Assembly: GCA_025363655.1 (NCBI GenBank)
Contig: JANYDK010000092.1
Span: 62,001 to 126,000 of the forward strand
Length of the DNA stretch: 64,000 bases
Source: Deltaproteobacteria bacterium
GTDB taxonomy: Bacteria; Myxococcota_A; Polyangia; Polyangiales; JADJMO01
Reading direction: 5' to 3'
Below are positions 33,642 to 40,835 of this stretch, one piece after another. Each line of letters starts with the position of its first letter. Within the stretch, counting starts at the first letter, position 1. A program made the translations under genes and the position numbers. The notes beneath the pieces were generated by a model. It was not told the DNA's origin. It saw only the letters and a program-made list of their open reading frames with translations, and did not search any database.

Positions 33642-35396
33642 TCAAGGCAGGTAGGCGAGGACGCTGCGCGCACCGCTCGCCAGCGCGACGCCGAGGAGAC
33701 GCAGCTCGCCGGGGAGAAGCGAGGCGAAATCGAGCTCTTCGAGCATAGCTGCGAGCGCGGCCAGCGGGCCTGCAGAAGGCGACGACTTCGTGGGCGCCGT
33801 GAGACGACGACTCGGCAGGCGCGCGGCGACGACGACCGGATCGCTCACCGGGATGACTTTCGCGCCCTTCTCCTTCAGCGCGTCGCGGACGAGCTGCGTG
33901 GCGAGCGTGAAGCCGCCGAGGTGATCGACGAGGCCGCGCTCCTTCGCGTCCGCGCCGGTCCACACCCGACCACGCGCGAGCGGTTCGATCTCTTCGACGC
34001 TTCGCTTGCGGGCGGCGGCGACGAGGCTGACGAAGGCGTCGTAGTGACCGTCGATTTCGCGGGCGAGGAGCGCCTCTTCTTCGGCGTCGTGGACGCGCGC
34101 GAGGGTGCCGAGATCGGCGAAGCGTCCCCGGGCGATGACGTCGCGAACGACGCCGTATTTCTCGAGGATTCGTGCGACCACCGGCCGCGCCGAGACGACG
34201 CCGATGGAGCCGGTGATGGTCAAGGGACGGGCGACGATGGCGTGGGCACCGGCGGCGACGTAGTACCCACCGGAGGCCGCGACGTCGCCCATGCGCGCGA
34301 TGACCGGCTTCTTCTCGGCGAGTCGCTCGACGGCGGCGAAAATCGCGTCGGATGCGGTGACGCTGCCGCCACGCGAGTCGACATCGAGGATGACGCCGAC
34401 CACGCGTGAATCGCGCTCGGCAGCGCGCAGATCGGCGACCACCTGTTCTTGCAACGCGAGGGCGCCGAACGCGCGTGCCAAGGGGCTGCCCCCGCTCGTG
34501 ATGTTGCCATGGACCTCGACGACGCCGATGACTGGACGGGCGAAGAACGGACGCAGCTTGGTCGCGCGACGGGCCCGAAGATAGCTGCCTGCAGGGACGA
34601 TTCGCGCATCGAGCAGCGCCGGCAGGTCGTCGTCGTGGCCGAGCAAGTCGACGAGCCCGCGCTCTTTGGCGACGGCGGCGCGCGTCGGTCCGGCGTCGAC
34701 CAGCGCGCGCGCGGCTTCGAGATCGATCCCGCGTCCTTCGGCGATCGCATTCAGCAGGGCGTCGTGGAGGGCGCCGACCAGCACTTCGGTTTGTTCGCGA
34801 TCGCCCGGCGAGCGATTGTCGCGCGCGAAGCCGTCGGCCGCGCTTTTGTAGTCTTTTCGGGCGTGGAGCTCGACGTCGACGCCGAGCTGCTCGAGTGGAC
34901 GACGGAAGAACGTCCGGGCCGATTTGACGCCGGTGAGCGCGATGTCGACCGTCTTCGGCGCGACGACGGTCGACGCTGCGGTGGCGAGGTACACGTCGCC
35001 GTTGCCGCCGCCCTCGGGGAGCCACGCGACCAGCCGTTTTCCAGCCGCGCGCACCCGAACCAGCTCTTCACGCAGCGCCTCGAGCGAGGCCCAACCGCCG
35101 GCGAGACCGTGGAGCGTGACCACCAGGCCGGCGACGCGCGGATCGGCGATGACCTCGTCGACGAGTGCACGCACGACCGGAAGATGGATCGCCTCGCGCA
35201 CCTCATTGCGACGCAGCAAGCGCGCGAGCGAGAGGCGCGGAGCAGGCCGAGGGGGCCCTTCGTGCACCGTTCCACGCAGCGTCAGCTCGACGAGCGCCCC
35301 CGCCGGCGCCGCGCGCGCACGACGAAAGGCCCGCAGTGGCGCGAAGAGGAGACGGAAGAGGAGCACGAACGGCGCGAAGACGACTCGCAACGACAT
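33642..35396 (-). CDS. sppA: Signal peptide peptidase SppA (S49, two-domain 67K type)
   Basis: 584 aa with two tandem S49 domains, like E. coli SppA (about 618 aa). The N-terminal domain supplies the catalytic Lys (RKDYKSAADGF, Lys about 184) and the C-terminal domain the Ser (GDVAASGGYYVAAG, Ser about 375), so the Ser/Lys dyad is intact. An N-terminal hydrophobic segment (VVFAPFVLLFRLLFAPL) anchors it in the inner membrane facing the periplasm, where it clears cut signal peptides. ATG at 35396; the frame runs on past 36800 but only as antisense of the QEGLA gene. A divergent start lies 114 bases away. Confidence 0.88.
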   Translation of the reverse strand: MSLRVVFAPFVLLFRLLFAPLRAFRRARAAPAGALVELTLRGTVHEGPPRPAPRLSLARLLRRNEVREAIHLPVVRALVDEVIADPRVAGLVVTLHGLAGGWASLEALREELVRVRAAGKRLVAWLPEGGGNGDVYLATAASTVVAPKTVDIALTGVKSARTFFRRPLEQLGVDVELHARKDYKSAADGFARDNRSPGDREQTEVLVGALHDALLNAIAEGRGIDLEAARALVDAGPTRAAVAKERGLVDLLGHDDDLPALLDARIVPAGSYLRARRATKLRPFFARPVIGVVEVHGNITSGGSPLARAFGALALQEQVVADLRAAERDSRVVGVILDVDSRGGSVTASDAIFAAVERLAEKKPVIARMGDVAASGGYYVAAGAHAIVARPLTITGSIGVVSARPVVARILEKYGVVRDVIARGRFADLGTLARVHDAEEEALLAREIDGHYDAFVSLVAAARKRSVEEIEPLARGRVWTGADAKERGLVDHLGGFTLATQLVRDALKEKGAKVIPVSDPVVVAARLPSRRLTAPTKSSPSAGPLAALAAMLEELDFASLLPGELRLLGVALASGARSVLAYLP

Positions 35397-35444
35397 GGGA
35401 CTCTGATGCCGTGTCCACGCTCGGGGAGACAGGTCGAGCCAGGC

Positions 35445-35467
35445 GAATCGACGTGAATCGACGTGAA
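35445..35467. repeat. Tandem 10-bp repeat between sppA and the QEGLA gene
   Basis: The unit GAATCGACGT occurs twice in a row, with a partial third, in the divergent promoter region. It might be a protein-binding site, but nothing else supports that. Confidence 0.35.
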
Positions 35468-35510
35468 CTCGCCTGCGAAAGGCGATGGAGCTGGCGTATG
35501 CTGCGCCGCG

Positions 35511-36782
35511 ATGACTCGGTCCCATGACAAGGGTGTCGAGGCGATTCAACGCGCGGCGCCGCTTTTCGAGCGTGTCGCGCGCGAGACTCGCCTCCTCGAA
35601 TGCCTGCAGTGGCCCCGGAAGGTCGAGGAAGACTTCTTCGCCAGCGGATGCTCCGAGCTCCCGCGGCCGGTCTACGAAGTCGACCGAGACAGGGCCCGCG
35701 CCCACGCCGTCGACTGCGATCAGCTGGCGATGACCCTCGACGTCGCCGACCCGATCCAGCGCTGGCTGACGCAGGTGGCGCGCTCGTACGCCGACGGGAA
35801 TCGTTTGCTCCTCGCGGTCGGCGAGAAGCGCTTTTCGCAACTCTCTCGCGACATCTACGGCGGGCCCACGTCGCCCTTCGATGCCGACACCACCAACCTC
35901 GATCTCGCCAATCACCTCGACAAGCGGCTCGAGGGAGAAAAGCCGCCCGTTCACGCCGATCACCCGCGCACCATCCTCGAGGCCGAGGCCTTCGCCCACG
36001 CCATCAAGAAGCGCTCCGAGCGCATCGGGCTCGACATCGACGTCATCATCGACGACGACCTCTCGGCCAAGGTGCTCGCCGGCAGCACGCGCGTTCGCGT
36101 CCGCGCCGGGGCGACGTTCCGCAAGCTGGAGGTCGAGGGTCTCTTCGTCCACGAGGTCGAGACGCACGCGCTCACCGCGCAGAACGGCGCCGCGCAGCCC
36201 ATTCTCAAGTTCCTCAAATCGGGTGGCCCGCGGAGCACGCGTACGCAGGAGGGGCTCGCGGTCTTCTCCGAGTTCTATGCGCACGCCCTGCCGATCGATC
36301 GCATGCGACGCATCGTCCAGCGCGTGCGCCTCATCGCTGCCGCCGAAGAAGGCGCCGATTTTCTCGAGCTCTTCCGACTTCTCCGCGAAGCCGGGTCCAC
36401 CGAGCGCGACGCCTACTTCGACGCCCAGCGCATCTGCCGCGGCGGCCTCGTCGAGGGCGGTGCGCCGTTCACCAAAGATGCGTCGTATCTCGCCGGCTTC
36501 ACCGAGGTCTTCAACTTCCTCCAGGTCGCGGTCCGCGGTGGTGCGCAAGGCGCCGTCGAGATCCTCGCCTGCGGGCGCATCGCGCTCGACGACGTCGCCG
36601 TGCTCCTCGAGCTCCGACGCCGGGGAATTCTCGGCCCGCCGAAGTACACGCCGCGCTGGATCGATCACTGGGAGGGTCTTCTCCCGTTCTTCGCCTTCGC
36701 CTCGTTCTTGGAAGAAATCGATCTCGACGGCGTACGCGCGAGACACGAAAAAGTGCTCGAAGCGACCGAGTGCTTGGATTGA
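35511..36782 (+). CDS. QEGLA-motif metalloprotease-like protein (MATCAP/DUF1704 family)
   Basis: 423 aa. The zinc motif HEVETH (HEXXXH) is at about residues 214-219. The family's QEGLA motif (TQEGLAVF) is at about 246-250, giving the third acidic ligand. This family includes the bacterial 'flavohemoglobin expression-modulating QEGLA motif' proteins and the eukaryotic tubulin tyrosine carboxypeptidase MATCAP. All active-site residues seem present, so a metallopeptidase is likely; the substrate in bacteria is unknown. The ATG at 35511 replaces an upstream GTG (35463). The next gene starts 7 bases after the stop, with two more following on the same strand. Confidence 0.85.
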   Translation: MTRSHDKGVEAIQRAAPLFERVARETRLLECLQWPRKVEEDFFASGCSELPRPVYEVDRDRARAHAVDCDQLAMTLDVADPIQRWLTQVARSYADGNRLLLAVGEKRFSQLSRDIYGGPTSPFDADTTNLDLANHLDKRLEGEKPPVHADHPRTILEAEAFAHAIKKRSERIGLDIDVIIDDDLSAKVLAGSTRVRVRAGATFRKLEVEGLFVHEVETHALTAQNGAAQPILKFLKSGGPRSTRTQEGLAVFSEFYAHALPIDRMRRIVQRVRLIAAAEEGADFLELFRLLREAGSTERDAYFDAQRICRGGLVEGGAPFTKDASYLAGFTEVFNFLQVAVRGGAQGAVEILACGRIALDDVAVLLELRRRGILGPPKYTPRWIDHWEGLLPFFAFASFLEEIDLDGVRARHEKVLEATECLD

Positions 36783-36789
36783 CGATGCG

Positions 36790-37521
36790 ATGAGCGATCT
36801 CCGAGAACGACTCCTCTCGATCATGGATCGCAAGCACCACTCGGCGTGGCCGGCCTTCACGCGGCCGGGGCTCACGCGGAGTCAGCTGCTCGTGCACTTC
36901 GCGCAGGAGTACAACGTCTACGTCCGCGATTTTCCGGTCCTCCTCGCGCGTCTCCTCGGCCAAGGTCCGCCGCGGAGCGTTCGTCGCGCGCTCGCCGAGA
37001 ACCTCTACGAAGAGGAGACTGGGGGACTCTCCGGCGGCGTCGCCCATCCCGAGCTCTTCTTGCGGATGATCGACGGTCTACGAATCGATCGGAGCGCGCT
37101 CGAGACGGCGACGCTGCTCCCAGAAGCCGCGAAATATCGTGAATTTCTCGATCGGATGACTGGCGGCGCTCCGTGGGTCATCGGCGCCGCGGTGCTCACC
37201 ATCTTCGTCGAGGGGAGCGTGCACGAGCGCGCCGAGCTGGCCGGCAATCGTTCGGCGCTGCCCATCGAAGAGGCGATCGATGCGCATCCGATGGTGAAGC
37301 ACTACGGGTGTCCACGCGAGGCGATGGGCCTCGTGCGCGCCCATCGCGCGGTCGAGTCGGGTCATCGCAAAGATGCGTGGCAGATGGTGCTCGACCACGT
37401 CGGCGAGGACGCAAGCACCGAAGCCGACGTCGTCGTCGAAGCGTGCGAAGCCGCACTCCGTCTATGGCTCGCCTATCGAGACGCGGTGTGCACGAGCGCA
37501 GGAATTCCGCTCGCTGGTTGA
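36790..37521 (+). CDS. Iron-containing redox enzyme family protein (PqqC/TenA/CADD-like)
   Basis: 243 aa heme-oxygenase-like all-helical protein. Family segments are FAQEYNVYVRDFPVLLARLL, ENLYEEETGGLSGGVAHPELFLRM and HPMVKHYGCPREAMGLVRAHRAVE. The Glu, His and Asp positions at these places are the diiron or substrate ligands in PqqC- and CADD-like enzymes. CADD-like members make p-aminobenzoate by cutting up a tyrosine of the protein itself. Whether that applies here cannot be told by eye. The ATG at 36790 is 7 bases after the QEGLA protease stop, so the two genes are probably functionally linked. Confidence 0.7.
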   Translation: MSDLRERLLSIMDRKHHSAWPAFTRPGLTRSQLLVHFAQEYNVYVRDFPVLLARLLGQGPPRSVRRALAENLYEEETGGLSGGVAHPELFLRMIDGLRIDRSALETATLLPEAAKYREFLDRMTGGAPWVIGAAVLTIFVEGSVHERAELAGNRSALPIEEAIDAHPMVKHYGCPREAMGLVRAHRAVESGHRKDAWQMVLDHVGEDASTEADVVVEACEAALRLWLAYRDAVCTSAGIPLAG

Positions 37522-37558
37522 CGGAAGCGGCCAAAGTTGCGAAGCCATCTTTGGCGAA

Positions 37559-38728
37559 ATGAGAATTTTGCATCGTCGAACGATCGTCGTCGGAGACCTC
37601 CACTTGCACGAAGGCGGCGATCCGGCCGTGGCCCGTGCGCTCGCGGCGCATCTCGAACGTGATCGCGACGCGGCGCTGATCTTCGCCGGCGACGCGCTCG
37701 ACATCGCCGCCGATCTGTCGCCGCCGGTGCGTGCCGTCACGAGGGCGCTGGTGACCGCTCCGGAGCTCTCGCGCGCGCTCACCGATCGCGCTTCCCGCGG
37801 CGTGCCGATCACCTTCGTCGCCGGCAACCACGACCTCTCGGTGGCGTCGCCCGAGATTCTCAGCGCCATTCGCGACGCGCTCGGCCTCGAGGCAGCGCAC
37901 CGTCGGCACGTGATCGGCGTGCCTTGGTTCGTTCATTTGGCGACGCCGAAGGGGCTCGTTCACGTCGAGCACGGTCACGTGTTCGATCCCGACGGGGCGC
38001 CGACGCATCCGCTCGCGCCCGAGTCGCGCGACGATCTCGGCATCCGGCTCTTGCGTCGCTTCATCGTCCCCCAGGGAGCGCAGTTCCTCGTCCACAAGAA
38101 CGACGAGACCCCGCTCTGGCTCCTCCTTCGGGTGGTGAAAAAATACGGGCCGCGCGCGCCGTGGATCGTCGCCCGCTATTGCATGGCCGCGAGCTCCATC
38201 GTTGCCGAGAGTGGAAAACGACTTCCCCTGGAGAGCGATCGCGCGCATGGCGCGACGCAGCTCGAAGCGCTGGCGAGTGAGCTCGAGCTCGATCGCGAGA
38301 CCTTGACGATGCTCCACGAAGCGCACGCCACGCCGACGATGGCGCGGGCCACTGGGGCCTTCGCGCGGCTCTATCTCGATCGGGTCGCCGCGACGGGCGC
38401 GATCGCCTTCGGGCTCACCGCTGCGACCCTCGCGCCACCTCTCGCAGCTCCTGCCCTCTCGGTCGCCGCCCTCGGCGCGCTGGTCCTCACCGCGTCGCTC
38501 ATCGCTGGAAAAAACCGCTATGCCGGACGTGCCGAACGCGCGCTCGACGACGGCGCCGAGCGCATCCGCGCGATCACCGGCGCCAAGACCGTGATCCTCG
38601 GCCACGTTCACCGCGAAATCGAGACCGCTGGGTACTTCAACACCGGCTCGTTCGCCTACGCGAACGGCGAGCGAAGGCCGATGCTGGTCGTGGAAGAGGA
38701 CGGCGAGGTCACGCGGGCCTGGGGTTGA
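37559..38728 (+). CDS. Calcineurin-like metallophosphoesterase with membrane segment
   Basis: 389 aa. The five metallophosphoesterase motifs are mostly visible: GDLHLH (12-17), GDALD (44-48), GNHD (89-92), HGHVFDPDG, and GHVHREIETAGYFNTGS near the C-terminus. Between the fourth and fifth there is a long insertion of about 180 residues with a hydrophobic stretch (about 265-310, ATGAIAFGLTAATLAPPLAAP), which could anchor it to the membrane. Such proteins act on nucleotides, lipids or phosphoproteins. It begins 37 bases after the PqqC-like gene, and the Ser/Thr kinase gene starts 76 bases beyond it. Confidence 0.8.
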   Translation: MRILHRRTIVVGDLHLHEGGDPAVARALAAHLERDRDAALIFAGDALDIAADLSPPVRAVTRALVTAPELSRALTDRASRGVPITFVAGNHDLSVASPEILSAIRDALGLEAAHRRHVIGVPWFVHLATPKGLVHVEHGHVFDPDGAPTHPLAPESRDDLGIRLLRRFIVPQGAQFLVHKNDETPLWLLLRVVKKYGPRAPWIVARYCMAASSIVAESGKRLPLESDRAHGATQLEALASELELDRETLTMLHEAHATPTMARATGAFARLYLDRVAATGAIAFGLTAATLAPPLAAPALSVAALGALVLTASLIAGKNRYAGRAERALDDGAERIRAITGAKTVILGHVHREIETAGYFNTGSFAYANGERRPMLVVEEDGEVTRAWG

Positions 38729-38804
38729 ACCGGGGCCCCTCCCCGCGGGGTCAATGGCGCGCCCGGCCCTTGTTTGCTAGGTTTCCCGCCTACGATCCCC
38801 GCCG

Positions 38805-40643
38805 ATGTACGCCCTTCCCCAGGAGCTTCCGGGCACCAAATGGCGACTGCTCTCGCTCCTCGGGGCAGGTGGTCACGCCGAGGTGTACCTCGCCGAGCAC
38901 ATCGAGCTCGAGCACCGCATGGCGGTCAAGGTGCTGCAGGCGCGGCACAGCGCGCGTGAAGAGCTGATCAGTCGGCTGCGCCAAGAAGCGCGCATCCTCG
39001 CCAAGCTCCGCGACCACCCGGGCATCGCCGCGGTCCACGACTTCGGCAAGAGCACCGACGGACGCGCCTTCTTCGTGATGGATCACGTGCAGGGTCGGAG
39101 CCTGCGCCAGGCGATCAACGAACGTGGACATGCGTTCTCGGTCGAAGAGGCTGCCAGCATCGTTGCCGAGTGCGCCGAGGGCCTTCACGCGGCGCACGAG
39201 CAGGGCGTCATCCATCGCGACATCAAGCCCGAGAACGTCATGTTGACGACGTCCGGGCACGTGAAGCTCCTCGACTTCGGCATCGCCAAAGCGATGCAGG
39301 AGATCGGCTACTCCGGCACGCAGACGGCGAACGGCTTCGTCCTCGGGACGCCGCACTACATGGCGCCCGAGCAGGCGATGGCGAGGCCGGTCTCGGCGGC
39401 GACCGACGTCTACGCCCTCGGCTGCTGTCTCTTCGAGCTCGTCACGGGCGCCAAGGTCTACGACGGCGAACCGATGGCGGTCATCTACTCGCACACCAAA
39501 GATCCGGTGCCCACGTTGGGCGAACGCCTCGGTCGCGAGGCGCCGCGAGAGCTCGAGCTCATCGTCGCCCGGTTGCTCGCGAAGGACCCACGCGAACGGT
39601 TCGCAACGAGCCTCCTCCTCGCCCAGCACCTCCGTCATTTTCTCGCGATGCGCCCGCCGTGGACGAGCGACCTCGTCGCGCAGCAGGTCGCGCAACGAAG
39701 CTACGTCACGCCGGCGAACACTCCGGCCAACTACGCAGCGCCCGAACCGACGGGCAACGTCATCGCGCCGCCGACAGCGCGCGCGACGCCCAACGTCCCC
39801 TCCGAAGCCTATCCGACGGGAAATCCACCGCGAAATAGCGCCTTCGGTGACGGCAACTCGGCGACTTCGACGACGGCGCTGCCTGCCGCGCGTTTGCCTG
39901 CTCCCTCTCCGCCTCCCACTCCCTCTCCCTCGCACGCGTCCGAGCTCGGCATGATGCCGACCGAGATGCTCCCCGCGGTGACGGGCGATCGCTTCTCTGC
40001 ACCTTCGGCCGCCGCGAGCCCCTCTTTGGCGACGGCGACGCCGATCCAAGTGCCGGTGCGCGGAGGGCTCGTCACCGGGGAAACCCAGCCCATCGCGGTG
40101 TCGAAGCGGAGCTGGGCGTTCGTCTTCCTCGGGGCCGCCGTCATCATCGGCCTCCTCGTCAGCTCCTCGGTGCTCGTCGTCGTGCTTCGTGGCGATCGCA
40201 ACGCGTCCACTGCGACGACGACGAGTGGGACCACGAACACCACGACCGTGACGTCCGTGACGACCGCCACGAACGCGCCCACGTCGACCGAGGTCGCTGC
40301 GCCCGTGAAGATCGCAGACGTCCCCTCTGCGATCGTCGATGCGGGATCCGACGCGAGCACCGACACCGGTCCCAAGCCGAAGCCGACGACCACCGCGAAT
40401 TCGACGGCGACGCCGAAGGGGCCCTACGAGTCGGCGCTCGCGTCGTTCAATGCGGGTGATCTGGCGACTGCAGAGAGTGAGGCGCGCAAGGCCGGCAATG
40501 GTCCGACGGCGCGGCTACTGCTCGCGCAAATCCTCGAACGCGAAGGCAAGACGGGGCAGGCGCACGCGATCTACGAGGACATCCTTCGGAGCAATCCGCA
40601 GATGACGGCAGCGCTCGAAGGGCTCAAACGCACGGGCGGTTGA
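38805..40643 (+). CDS. Hanks-type Ser/Thr kinase with membrane helix and periplasmic TPR
   Basis: 612 aa. The kinase domain has Gly loop LGAGGHAEVYLA (19-30), Lys 42, HRDIKPEN (137-144), DFG (157-159) and APE (187-189), so it is probably active. A Pro/Thr/Ala-rich juxtamembrane linker (about 300-440) leads to a membrane helix (about 447-470, FVFLGAAVIIGLLVSSSVLVVVL). The outer part is Thr/Ser-rich, then one or two TPR units (YESALASFNAGDLATAESEARKAG). This is a PknB-like receptor layout. A 7-bp hairpin lies just after the stop. Confidence 0.85.
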   Translation: MYALPQELPGTKWRLLSLLGAGGHAEVYLAEHIELEHRMAVKVLQARHSAREELISRLRQEARILAKLRDHPGIAAVHDFGKSTDGRAFFVMDHVQGRSLRQAINERGHAFSVEEAASIVAECAEGLHAAHEQGVIHRDIKPENVMLTTSGHVKLLDFGIAKAMQEIGYSGTQTANGFVLGTPHYMAPEQAMARPVSAATDVYALGCCLFELVTGAKVYDGEPMAVIYSHTKDPVPTLGERLGREAPRELELIVARLLAKDPRERFATSLLLAQHLRHFLAMRPPWTSDLVAQQVAQRSYVTPANTPANYAAPEPTGNVIAPPTARATPNVPSEAYPTGNPPRNSAFGDGNSATSTTALPAARLPAPSPPPTPSPSHASELGMMPTEMLPAVTGDRFSAPSAAASPSLATATPIQVPVRGGLVTGETQPIAVSKRSWAFVFLGAAVIIGLLVSSSVLVVVLRGDRNASTATTTSGTTNTTTVTSVTTATNAPTSTEVAAPVKIADVPSAIVDAGSDASTDTGPKPKPTTTANSTATPKGPYESALASFNAGDLATAESEARKAGNGPTARLLLAQILEREGKTGQAHAIYEDILRSNPQMTAALEGLKRTGG

Positions 40644-40650
40644 GCACGCC

Positions 40651-40672
40651 GCGAGCATGTTGGTGTGCTCGC
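40651..40672 (+). terminator. Hairpin 8 bases after the kinase stop
   Basis: GCGAGCA and TGCTCGC form a perfect 7-bp stem with an 8-base loop directly after the kinase gene. No T tract follows, so it is a possible terminator or 3'-end stabiliser only. Confidence 0.35.
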
Positions 40673-40728
40673 ACGATACCTACATCGGCGCCGATCCCCG
40701 GGACGGATACGCGCGTCTCGAGTGCAAT

Positions 40729-40762
40729 TTGACGTTGTGGTCAGCGTGCACGCATGCACAAT
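40729..40762 (+). promoter_or_regulatory. Weak promoter candidate for the first TSP3/VWA gene
   Basis: TTGACG (40729-40734) fits a -35 box well. No good -10 follows at the usual distance: GCATGC is at 17 bases and CACAAT at 22. The palindromic GTGCACGCATGCAC stretch overlaps this area and might bind a regulator. It lies about 75-100 bases before the ATG at 40836. Confidence 0.25.
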
Positions 40763-40835
40763 CGGGAGCACTCGCGATCGTTGATCACGAGCATCCCTAT
40801 CTTGGCGCAACGTCGCCGGAACTCTTGGAGGACGC

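Noticed and set aside
33642-36875. 1077-aa frame including SppA
   Set aside because: The N-terminal 493 residues are antisense to the QEGLA protease. SppA begins at 35396, where its membrane anchor starts.
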